From Kallotenue papyrolyticum (GTDB lineage Bacteria > Chloroflexota > Chloroflexia > Chloroflexales > Kallotenuaceae): a DNA stretch of 64,000 nucleotides. The notes below the pieces were generated by a model that saw only the letters and a list, made by a program, of their open reading frames with translations, searched no databases and had not been told where the DNA came from. How positions within the stretch are numbered: the first letter of the stretch is position 1; each line of letters starts with the position of its first letter. The stretch spans positions 1,976,001 through 2,040,000 of the forward strand of contig NZ_JAGA01000002.1 of assembly GCF_000526415.1 (NCBI RefSeq), written 5' to 3'. Both the position numbers and the translations under genes were made by a program. Positions 10,001 to 18,345 of the stretch are shown piece after piece.

Positions 10001-10442
10001 CGCCACTGATCCGCGCAATGGCATCCAGCTGCTGTCCATCAATAATGGCAGCGATGCCGTTATACACGCGCTGCGTACGGTATAGGACCTGGGCGCGAAT
10101 GCCTTGCCGTTGTATTTCGCGAAGCACCTGTTGCTGCGCCTGGTCAATGCGCTGGATCTGCTGTTGTGCGAGCGCAATGGCCTGAGTTGCCGCGCTGACG
10201 GCGCTGGTGGCATACACCTGCGTTGCCGGTGCGTCACTCAGCTCGATCACAACCTTCGTCGGACCCTGGCGTGATAGGTTGCGGTCAATGGGTGCAAATG
10301 GCCCATCCTCGGAGTCCAGTTGGGGGCGTTGTGGTTGACGTAATGGATTGACGGTCCGTTCCTGGGCGATTAGCCCTCCCTGGATCGACAATGCGATGGT
10401 GATCGCCAGGAAGGCTAACAGGGCCGAGAGTCGCGTTCGCAT
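7083..10442 (-). CDS. Secreted subtilisin-like serine protease with PA insert
   Basis: A 1119-residue S8 peptidase. Residues 1-26 are a signal peptide (basic start, long hydrophobic core, cut near IAQ). Residues about 60-160 look like an inhibitor I9-type propeptide. The triad is visible: Asp195 in IGIIDTGIDY, His263 in NGHGTHVAGT and Ser near 600 in SGTSMAAPHVAGAMALL. A protease-associated (PA) domain is inserted between His and Ser (ALIDRGTCNFSLKVYHAQQA). The last 500 residues are beta-rich, Thr/Val/Ser-rich domains of fibronectin-like character, with no sortase motif or C-terminal membrane anchor seen. It probably acts outside the cell in protein degradation. GGGGAT lies shortly before the ATG. 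Confidence 0.93.
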   Translation of the reverse strand: MRTRLSALLAFLAITIALSIQGGLIAQERTVNPLRQPQRPQLDSEDGPFAPIDRNLSRQGPTKVVIELSDAPATQVYATSAVSAATQAIALAQQQIQRIDQAQQQVLREIQRQGIRAQVLYRTQRVYNGIAAIIDGQQLDAIARISGVKAIHPLITKQLDNSTSVPFIEADHLWNDDLGGGELNDGRGIKIGIIDTGIDYLHTDFGGAGTGYQSNNPTVVEPGSFPTAKVVGGYDFVGDDYDADDPDKATPQPDPDPLDCNGHGTHVAGTAAGFGVNEDGSTYTGPYNSSIDYSAFRIGPGVAPRALLYALKVFGCDGSTDVTDAALEWAVDPNGDGDFSDHLDVVNMSLGSSFGGQYDSSAIASNNAALIGVIVVASAGNSGDTFYITGSPASASHAISVASSLDDGLTFLAIQVNSPASLAGQRYEASSADFGPPLTASGITGDVVYPASNRLGCQPFPEGTFNSKIALIDRGTCNFSLKVYHAQQAGAIAAIIVNNVPGSPIQMAPGDRASEVRIPSVMIGQSDGRKIKDALAAGDTVNVTLSSTIRIARPDLADTLSSFSSRGPRRAGSVLKPDIAAPGQTITSARAGSGNQSLTISGTSMAAPHVAGAMALLRQLHPDWSVEELKALVMNTATHNVRIAAPNDAPIYNPGRVGAGRIDVRNARNSQVIAYDGEHPELVSVSFGAPQVITTATVTRTIRLENKGNSPVTYNVAYQPVTQVPGVTITVAQETVTVPAGGMAAVRLTMRATAAEMRHVRSPDVAATQTLPRHWLSEASGYLTFTPSSGQALRVPVYAAPRPASDMRAETSTLDLSSTEAVSATIRLTGRGFGSSAALTTPSPEDMVSVVSAFELQYVSRDIPTRPNVANADLAYVGVASDYHAAGSIADTTIAFGIATHQPWETPSIPTFTVYIDTDRDGTDDYALYNRSYGRAIGSDATDVFLTVLEDLETETVSLQFFLNGLSPSTLSTAVYNSRVMMLPVAAADLGLTSADDTFTYRVVSESRDNELRNLPATAEDESIVDQTPRLTYTPGRPGLDLTGGTAGLPLFFDLPGNTIPVRFFASSFNASHSLGVLLLHHHNTVESQAEIVVARGTFENRPYVLYMPSVFNQTSNNP

Positions 10443-10816
10443 GGATATCCCCTTACTTCCTGCTTGGCAAGATACCGAGACGAACTGCCATACTCTTACA
10501 CCGATCAGCGTGAGGCCAAAGACGAGAACCTACTTATATAGGCTTTTTTTATCCCTTTGTTTAGGGAGCAACCCCAGCAAGGTGGAACCATACTCCTTGA
10601 TGGAGGTTGGCTGCGTAGATCAACAGCGCCTACACATTAGCATGGTTCTCTGGGGCGCGTGCTAGTCTTCACCTCCCTTCCCCTGCGGTGTGCTGCTCCA
10701 GCGCAGCGTTACATTGTTGTTGGCACGTCGGCTGTGGCAAGATGGACCGCCGTGGTCTCAGCGGGTTCTATGATATGCGCACATGGTGATAGCTGTCAAC
10801 AGCATCAAACGCGGAA
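10443..10816. other. 374-bp noncoding stretch upstream of the protease gene
   Basis: No convincing gene is visible; short frames lack coding bias. It is less GC-rich than its surroundings and holds the candidate protease promoter. I see no U-tracted terminator for the glycosyltransferase that ends at 10817, and no riboswitch I could name. Confidence 0.5.
10535..10563 (-). promoter_or_regulatory. Candidate promoter of the secreted protease gene
   Basis: Minus-strand TAAACA, 17-nt spacer, TATATA, inside an A/T-rich patch. The predicted leader is about 85 nt long, ending in GTAAGGGG before the ATG at 10442. The -35 box is weak. Confidence 0.4.
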
Positions 10817-11938
10817 TTAAGCCAGAGATGCCTGTCGGTACACCGCCAGCGTCGCCGCCGCTGCGCGCGGCCAGCTGAAGCGCGCAGCCTGGGCTAATCC
10901 GGCGGCGCGCAGCCGCGCCCGCACCGCTGCGTCCCACCAGACGCGCCGCCAGGTTTCCGCCCAGGCGGCAACGTCCAAGGGAGGCAGAAGCAGGCCCGCG
11001 GTGCCTGCCACTTCGGGCAGACTGGCGGCGTCGGCGGCGATCACCGGCGCGCCGCACTGCATGGCCTCCAGGATCGGCAGGCCAAAGCCGCTGTACAGTT
11101 CGGGATGCAGATAGACGCGGCAGGCGTTGTAGAGCCAGACCAGGTCTTCACTGCTGACGCCGCCGATGAAGCGCACCTGCTCGTCTAGGCGCAGCTCGCG
11201 AACCAGTGCGAAGACTGGTGCATCGAGCCAGCCGCGCGGTCCGGCGACCACCAGCGTGGGTGCCTCGCCTGGTGCGTGCGCCATCCAGTGGTGGAGCGCG
11301 CGGAGTAGCGTCGGCAGGTTTTTGCGCGGCTCGATCGTGCCGACAAACAGCGCAAAGTCATCGGCGCGCAGGAGGTGGCCGTTGATGCAGCGCTGCGCAT
11401 CCGGCGGCAGGTTCAGACGGCGAAAGTGCGGCGCGGCGGCCTCGGCGATCACGCTGATGCGGGCAGCGTCAACGTCGAGCAGCTCCAGCAGATCACGGCG
11501 TGTGCTCTCGGAGACGGCGATGATCGCGGCAGCATGCCGCACGGCGCGGCCGATCTGGTCGTAGTAGCGCCGTGCCGCGTCGTCCAGGATCTCGGGAAAG
11601 CGCAGAAAGGCCAGATCGTGCACGGTGATCACTGCCGGTGTTCGCAGGCGAAACAGGGGGATGAAATCCGGAAAGTGAAGCACGTCGGCGCGCAGACCGG
11701 CCAGCTCCAGCGGCAGCAGGATCTGTTCCCAGCGATGGTGCGGCGGCGTCCAGACGCGGCGCCGGGCGAGGCGCGCTTCACCGCTGTGCGCCGGCAGCGC
11801 TGCGCGACGGTGCTCGATCAGCGTCAGGCGCTCGTCGGGGGCGAGCAGTTCGGCCAGCGCCGCGGCGAGCTGCGCCGTGTACTGCGGAATGCCGCCGGCG
11901 CGGTAGGCGCTGAGACGATGGTCGATGGCGATGTGCAT
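10817..11938 (-). CDS. Glycosyltransferase family 4 (GT-B fold)
   Basis: A 373-residue retaining glycosyltransferase. The N-terminal Rossmann domain starts MHIAIDHRLSAYRAGGIPQY with the acceptor-side Gly-rich loop, then VLHFPDFIPLF and ITVHDLAFLRFPE. The C-terminal donor domain has FVGTIEPRKNLPTLLRAL and the E-x7-E signature in PELYSGFGLPILEAM, which binds the sugar-nucleotide phosphates. It resembles the protein at 25997-27169 in domain order. It starts 5 nt after the stop of the PhnP-like gene, so the two are probably co-transcribed. Donor and acceptor cannot be told from sequence; a role in surface glycan synthesis is likely. Confidence 0.87.
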   Translation of the reverse strand: MHIAIDHRLSAYRAGGIPQYTAQLAAALAELLAPDERLTLIEHRRAALPAHSGEARLARRRVWTPPHHRWEQILLPLELAGLRADVLHFPDFIPLFRLRTPAVITVHDLAFLRFPEILDDAARRYYDQIGRAVRHAAAIIAVSESTRRDLLELLDVDAARISVIAEAAAPHFRRLNLPPDAQRCINGHLLRADDFALFVGTIEPRKNLPTLLRALHHWMAHAPGEAPTLVVAGPRGWLDAPVFALVRELRLDEQVRFIGGVSSEDLVWLYNACRVYLHPELYSGFGLPILEAMQCGAPVIAADAASLPEVAGTAGLLLPPLDVAAWAETWRRVWWDAAVRARLRAAGLAQAARFSWPRAAAATLAVYRQASLA

Positions 11939-11943
11939 GCGCG

Positions 11944-12711
11944 TCAGATGTGCTCGTCGATCTCGATCACCTGGCCGTCGTAGGCCAGTTGTGCGTAGGG
12001 CGGCAGCCGGCGGTTGGTGCTTTCATGGTCCAGATCGTGGGTGATGTGCACAAACCAGGCCCGGCGTGGACGCAGCTCCTCGACGATCGCCAATGCCTGC
12101 TCGACCGTGAGATGCAGCGGATGGGGTTGCCAGCGTAGCGCGTTGAGGATCAGCACGTCCAAATCGCGCAGACGCGCCAGTGTCTCTGGCGCGAGGGCGC
12201 TGGCATCGGTGATGTAGGCCAGCCGCCCAAAGCGGTAGCCGACGATGGTATGTGGTCCGTGCTGCACCGGAAAGGTTTCGATCTCGATGCTGCCGACGCG
12301 GAAGCGCGGCTGAATGAGGCGTGGTTCCAGTTGGGGCCGCGTCGAAAGCGATGGCGCGGGATCGAAGGCATAGTCGAAGACGTGCTGGACGCGCGCCAGC
12401 GTTGCCGCATCGCCGTAGATCGGCAGCGGCGCCGTGCGCATGGTCACCGGGCGTAGATCATCGATGCCGCCGATGTGGTCGGTGTGGGCGTGCGTCAACA
12501 GCACCGCGTCCAGGTGCGTCACGCGCTGACGCAGGAGCTGATGGCGCAGGTCCGGCCCGGCATCGATCAGCAGGCTGGTCTCGCCGTGGCACAGCCAGGC
12601 CGAGGTGCGTAGCCGCTGATTGCGCGGATCGCTGGAGGTACAGACGGTGCAGGTGCAGCCGAGCACGGGCACGCCCATCGAGGTGCCGCTGCCGAGAATG
12701 GTGAGTCGCAT
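11944..12711 (-). CDS. PhnP-like metallo-beta-lactamase-fold hydrolase
   Basis: A 255-residue MBL-fold phosphodiesterase-like enzyme. It has the metal motif THAHTDHIGG for the dinuclear site and an N-terminal Cys cluster, GCTCTVCTSSDPRNQRLRTS, which matches the structural zinc site of PhnP. Later ligands include PVQHGPHTIVGYR, a possible Asp in YITDASAL and a C-terminal HITHDLDH. GGAGG lies 3 nt before the ATG at 12711; the frame extends to 12732 but that start lacks a ribosome site. No other phosphonate gene is nearby, so the true substrate may be a cyclic phosphate of another pathway. Confidence 0.8.
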   Translation of the reverse strand: MRLTILGSGTSMGVPVLGCTCTVCTSSDPRNQRLRTSAWLCHGETSLLIDAGPDLRHQLLRQRVTHLDAVLLTHAHTDHIGGIDDLRPVTMRTAPLPIYGDAATLARVQHVFDYAFDPAPSLSTRPQLEPRLIQPRFRVGSIEIETFPVQHGPHTIVGYRFGRLAYITDASALAPETLARLRDLDVLILNALRWQPHPLHLTVEQALAIVEELRPRRAWFVHITHDLDHESTNRRLPPYAQLAYDGQVIEIDEHI

Positions 12712-12828
12712 AGCCTCCGTCCCCAAAAGCATGCCTGCGGGTAGGAGTGTAGCACAGATCGCGGGCCAGAGGGAGCCGACTACAATGGAGCCGCCCCCCG
12801 CACGGCAGAAGCGCAGACGGAGGCGAGC

Positions 12829-13458
12829 ATGACGGTGCTGAACAGTGTGCGCATACGCTGGGCGCTGACCGCGCTGGTGCTGGCGCTGATGGTCCTGGTT
12901 GTGCTACGATCGCTGCCGCGGCAGCGCGACGATGCCACGCGGCTGATCATCGCCACGCCGCAGGCTGCTGTGGTGGACACAGCGTCGCAGCCGGCGGCCA
13001 GCCCCGCGCCCATGGCCACGCTGGTGGTGGACGTGATCGGCGCGGTGCAGCGTCCTGGCGTGTATGCGCTCACGCCTGGCGCGCGGGTGGTGGATGCGGT
13101 CAACGCCGCGGGCGGACTGGCACCCGACGCTGACCGCGAGCGCATCAACCTGGCCCAGCCTGTGGCTGATGGCGAGCAGATCCGTGTGCCGCGCATCGGC
13201 GACGCGCTCCAGGCGGCGGAGGCGCCGGCGGGCAGCAGTTCCGGCACAGCTGCGGGCCTCGGGCTGATCGATCTCAACCGCGCCGATGCAGCCACGCTGG
13301 AGCGGCTGCCGGGCATCGGTCCGGCGACGGCGCAGGCGATCATCGCCTACCGCGCCGAACATGGACGCTTCGCCAGCATCGAGGAGCTGGACAACGTCAG
13401 CGGGATCGGCCCCAGCACGATCGAGCGCGTGCGACCGTATCTCACGGTGGGGCCGTAG
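12829..13458 (+). CDS. comEA: ComEA-like helix-hairpin-helix DNA-binding protein
   Basis: A 209-residue membrane-anchored DNA receptor of the competence type. Residues about 9-27 are a single hydrophobic anchor (WALTALVLALMVLVVL). An SLBB domain follows (about 64-125, VDVIGAVQRPGVYALTPGA), then a low-complexity linker, then tandem helix-hairpin-helix motifs (about 145-205): LIDLNRADAATLERLPGIG and FASIEELDNVSGIGPSTIER, which bind DNA without sequence preference. GGAGG lies 5 nt before the ATG. In naturally transformable bacteria it binds incoming double-stranded DNA at the cell surface. The comEC channel gene is not in this window. Confidence 0.88.
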   Translation: MTVLNSVRIRWALTALVLALMVLVVLRSLPRQRDDATRLIIATPQAAVVDTASQPAASPAPMATLVVDVIGAVQRPGVYALTPGARVVDAVNAAGGLAPDADRERINLAQPVADGEQIRVPRIGDALQAAEAPAGSSSGTAAGLGLIDLNRADAATLERLPGIGPATAQAIIAYRAEHGRFASIEELDNVSGIGPSTIERVRPYLTVGP

Positions 13459-13503
13459 CGTGGTCGGCAAGTCGGTTGCGGCTTGCGGCCACAGCCAGAG
13501 CTT

Positions 13504-15009
<1,506 letters not shown>

Positions 15010-15028
15010 CGCTTGAGGCTCCGTCTGC

Positions 15029-16195
15029 CTAGAGTTCGCGCGTCGGGCCGCTGGTCGGCGCCTGCCCGGCGCGCGGCAGCGCCTGCCGGGGTTTGGGAAA
15101 CTCCACGATCACGACTGTGCCGTTATCGCTCAACCATTCGCAGGTGCCCTTGAGGTACGAGCCGACGATGCGGCGCACCACCTGCTGCCCGCTGCGCCGC
15201 CCGGCGGTCTCTTGATCGCTGCGCAGGCCGACGCCGCTGTCGCGCACCACAAGTTGGTAGGTGGTCGGCTTCTCGGTCAGGATCACTTCGACGGTGCCGG
15301 TGTGGCCCGGCAGAAAGGCGTGGCGGAAGCTGTTGGTGAGCAGCTCGTTGAGCACCATCGCCAGCGGCGAGACCTGCTCCGGCGGGAGCAGCAACGCGTC
15401 GCCCGTGACGGTGGTGGTGGCCTGCATGTGTGGATCGTAGAAGGGCTGGATCGTGCGCGCCAAGCGTTCGGCGACGTCGCGGAAGGGCGCGAGCTGATTT
15501 TCGTGCGCGGCCAGCACGTCGTGGACGATCGCCATCGAGCGCACACGCGCCGTGGCGCGTTGCAGCACATCCTGGGCCGGGCCCGGATCGCAGCGCGCCA
15601 GCTCCATCTCCAGAAAGCCGCTAATCGCCGCCAGGTTGTTGCGCACGCGATGGTTCAGCTCCTGGAGCAGGGCCGCCTTGATCTCGGCGTCATCGCGCGC
15701 CTTTTCGTAGAGCTGCGCATTGGACTCAACCATCATCGCCAGCTCGCTGGAGAGCCGCAACTGCTCGCGTTCCATCATGCGGATGCGGATCATCGAGCGC
15801 ACGCGGATCAGCAGCTCGTCGTTGATGAACGGCTTGACGACATAATCATCGCCACCGGCTTCGAAGCCGCGCAGCTTGTCTTTGACGCTGTTGCGACCGG
15901 TCAACAGGATCACGGGCGTGAACAGACCCTGCACCGCCTTGATGCGGCGGCAGACCTCGTAGCCGCTGCTGGGCGGCAGCATCACGTCCAGCAGCACACA
16001 ATCGGGAACGCCCTGCTCGACCAGCGCGATCGCCTCCTCGGGATCGCTGGTCCAGCGCACGTCGTAGCCCTCTGAGCTAAGGAACTCGCTCAGGAGCTGG
16101 CCTGTGCCCGGATCATCTTCCACAACCAGAATCACATGCGGATGTTCCGGAGATGGCGGAAGGTCCATCGCAAGCTGTTCCGGCATGTGCTCCAT
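15029..16195 (-). CDS. Receiver-histidine kinase hybrid, HisKA_2/HWE-like
   Basis: A 388-residue cytoplasmic signalling protein with an N-terminal receiver (about 22-140; acidic pair VEDD, phosphoacceptor Asp in CVLLDVMLPPSSGYEV, Lys in VVKPF). A coiled-coil follows (RMMEREQLRLSSELAMMVES). The C-terminal kinase carries the HisKA_2-type box LLQELNHRVRNNLAAISGFL with its phospho-His, and an ATPase domain with NELLTNSFRHAF and RDSGVGLR. It has no sensor domain or membrane segment, so the receiver itself is the input and another kinase must feed it. AAGGAG lies 8 nt before the ATG at 16195. It is convergent with pyk and alone in its strand segment. Confidence 0.88.
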   Translation of the reverse strand: MEHMPEQLAMDLPPSPEHPHVILVVEDDPGTGQLLSEFLSSEGYDVRWTSDPEEAIALVEQGVPDCVLLDVMLPPSSGYEVCRRIKAVQGLFTPVILLTGRNSVKDKLRGFEAGGDDYVVKPFINDELLIRVRSMIRIRMMEREQLRLSSELAMMVESNAQLYEKARDDAEIKAALLQELNHRVRNNLAAISGFLEMELARCDPGPAQDVLQRATARVRSMAIVHDVLAAHENQLAPFRDVAERLARTIQPFYDPHMQATTTVTGDALLLPPEQVSPLAMVLNELLTNSFRHAFLPGHTGTVEVILTEKPTTYQLVVRDSGVGLRSDQETAGRRSGQQVVRRIVGSYLKGTCEWLSDNGTVVIVEFPKPRQALPRAGQAPTSGPTREL

Positions 16196-16274
16196 GCGTG
16201 GTGCTCCTTGAGAAGCGCTCAGGTTCCGTGCCACAGGGCGCCAGGCCGCGCCTGGCGCGGGTGTTTTTGGCCCT

Positions 16275-18275
16275 CTACTCCTCCAGCTGCAGCGTGTACG
16301 ACGCCGGCTCGGTCGTCAGGGGTGTTGCACCGCTGATCACCAGTGCGCCGCGCTCGCCCGGTGCGATGCGCAGTTCGGCGCGGTTGTCCGCATCGAGCGC
16401 GACCTCCTCGAAGGTCACGCCCTGCGCGCCGATGCGCACCAGGCGCAGCTCCCAGCGCTGCGGCAGACGGTTGTCGGTGCGCACCCAGCCCTGTGCCGTC
16501 CAATCATCGCGCGGCTGCTCGACATCGTCGACAAAGCCGATCTCGGGCAGACGAATGTTGTCGATCGCCAGACCAGGCCGGTTGACGGCGTCGTCGGTGA
16601 TCATCGAGAAGCGCACGATTACCTGCTGGCCGACAAAGGGCGTCAGATCGACCTGCTCATCGATCCAGCGCGCCGGCTCGCCACCGCTGCGCCCGGTATA
16701 GGCGTGCCCGTAATTATACCCCTGTGGATCGCTGGGCGTGGTGTAGCGCGTCTCCAGCGGCGTAAAGGTCTGGCCGCCATCGGTCGAAACCGAGACAAAG
16801 CCGTAGTCCCAGTTCTCCTCCAGATCGTACCAGAGGCGGTAGTGCAGTGTGGCGCTGGAGACATTGCGCAGATCGAAGCTGCGGCTCAACGAGGTGTGCG
16901 TGCTGTCACCGCGATTGCTCCACCACATCGCCTGGCCGTCAGGTGTAGCGGCGACCAGCCCGACCTGATCGCTGCCGTCGAAGCGCAGCACGCGCGGGCG
17001 ATCGCTGGCCGCGAACTGCCAGTAGTCGCTGCCGAACTGCGCCACCTGTTCGCGCGCCATGCCGCGCAGCGGCATGGGCTGCACGGTGGTCGGCAGATGG
17101 CGGTAGTGGTAGCGTCCGCCGGCGTAACGGCCGTCATTGACCAGATTGGCAACGGCCCAGTCGGCGTATAGGTCGCTGAAGCTGGTGATGTCGGGATGAC
17201 GCCGGCGGGCGATCTCGGCCAGTGGCTCCAGGTGGTAGCCGGCGTTGGCATGGATCAGGCTGCGCAGATCGGTCAGGTCGCCATACTGCTCATAGAAATA
17301 GCTCAGAAACAGGTAGGACGCGGCGTAGTGCGGCAGGCGCGCCGCCTGATCCTCGGCCCAGCTGGTCAGTTGCACGTCGGGATCGGCCAGATAGGCCACG
17401 GCGAAGGTGGTGGCGTCGAAGCCGTTCAGCTCCTCGGCCAGTTGCGAGAGCCCTTCGTTGAACCAGGTCGGCACGGCGCGCTGTTCGTTCCAGTGGATCA
17501 TATGCTGGAACTCGTGCGCCAGCACGCTGGCGTACTCATCGGTGCCGGGCAGGTAGCTGTCGATGTTGATGTAAAACATTTCGCGTTCGTTGGAGAACGG
17601 ATTGACGCTGCGCGGCACCTCGTCGCTGCCGGAGAAGTAGCCGCCCACGCCGGGAATGCGCGCGTTGAGAATCGTCAGCCGCGGGTCGCCATCCACGCCC
17701 GGCGTCCATTCCGAACCGAACAGCTCACGGTTGCGCGGGTAGATCTGGTCGTTGAATTGACGCGCCGAGCCTTCCAGGGCTGCCAGATCGAGATCAACGC
17801 CGTTCTCGACATACACCAGCACATGCTCCAGCGCCAGCACCAGCCTGGCCTCGATGGTGTAGTTGCTGTTGCGCTCCTGATCGCTGACAAAAAAGGTTTC
17901 CACATCGCCGACCTGTACATCCAGCGGCGTGGTGCGCGCCACGCGCATCAGCGTGTTGGTACGACCGAATTCGTAGGCCAGTTGTACCTGGTCGCGGATC
18001 GGGAGTTCGACTCTGGCCAGCGCTTCGAGCGTGGTGATGCCCTCCGCGGGTTGGACCGAGGGTTGGGGCGTCGCGCTGGCACGCTCGGATGGCGCTGGTT
18101 GGGGCGTCGCGCTGACACGCTCGGATGGCGTTGGCGTTGCGGCGACGGGCGCCTCGACCTGCGGCGCGGATTGGGGCTGCGACGGAATCGGCTGGACCAG
18201 CCCGCAGGCGCTGAGCAACAGCGCGGCCGGCACCGCTATGGATCGCACGCTTCGCCGCCAGAATGGTTCGGTCAT
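16275..18275 (-). CDS. Zinc metallopeptidase lipoprotein with HEFQH motif
   Basis: A 666-residue surface protein. The N-terminus has a lipoprotein signal with lipobox LLSAC (Cys at about 24). Next is a Pro/Ser/Thr linker with an imperfect repeat (SERVSATPQPAPSERASATP) that would span the cell wall. The catalytic domain (about 100-400) has VLAHEFQHMIHWNEQ, an HEXXH zinc motif, followed by WFNEGLSQLAEELNG with a likely Glu ligand, as in M6/M30-type gluzincins. Residues about 440-666 form a beta-sandwich resembling the carbohydrate-binding or jelly-roll domains of immune-inhibitor-A peptidases (DNIRLPEIGF). It is probably an extracellular protease. Assignment between M6 and M30 is uncertain. Confidence 0.8.
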   Translation of the reverse strand: MTEPFWRRSVRSIAVPAALLLSACGLVQPIPSQPQSAPQVEAPVAATPTPSERVSATPQPAPSERASATPQPSVQPAEGITTLEALARVELPIRDQVQLAYEFGRTNTLMRVARTTPLDVQVGDVETFFVSDQERNSNYTIEARLVLALEHVLVYVENGVDLDLAALEGSARQFNDQIYPRNRELFGSEWTPGVDGDPRLTILNARIPGVGGYFSGSDEVPRSVNPFSNEREMFYINIDSYLPGTDEYASVLAHEFQHMIHWNEQRAVPTWFNEGLSQLAEELNGFDATTFAVAYLADPDVQLTSWAEDQAARLPHYAASYLFLSYFYEQYGDLTDLRSLIHANAGYHLEPLAEIARRRHPDITSFSDLYADWAVANLVNDGRYAGGRYHYRHLPTTVQPMPLRGMAREQVAQFGSDYWQFAASDRPRVLRFDGSDQVGLVAATPDGQAMWWSNRGDSTHTSLSRSFDLRNVSSATLHYRLWYDLEENWDYGFVSVSTDGGQTFTPLETRYTTPSDPQGYNYGHAYTGRSGGEPARWIDEQVDLTPFVGQQVIVRFSMITDDAVNRPGLAIDNIRLPEIGFVDDVEQPRDDWTAQGWVRTDNRLPQRWELRLVRIGAQGVTFEEVALDADNRAELRIAPGERGALVISGATPLTTEPASYTLQLEE

Positions 18276-18345
18276 GCATCACCTTTGCGGGGTCAGGGCA
18301 AGGCTATTGTACGTTGTCCAACCTTCGGCGGCAAGCCATGCCGCC

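Noticed and set aside
10443-10816. Possible riboswitch or small RNA upstream of the secreted protease
   Set aside because: No conserved core of a known riboswitch class could be recognised and no strong nested stems were seen by eye.
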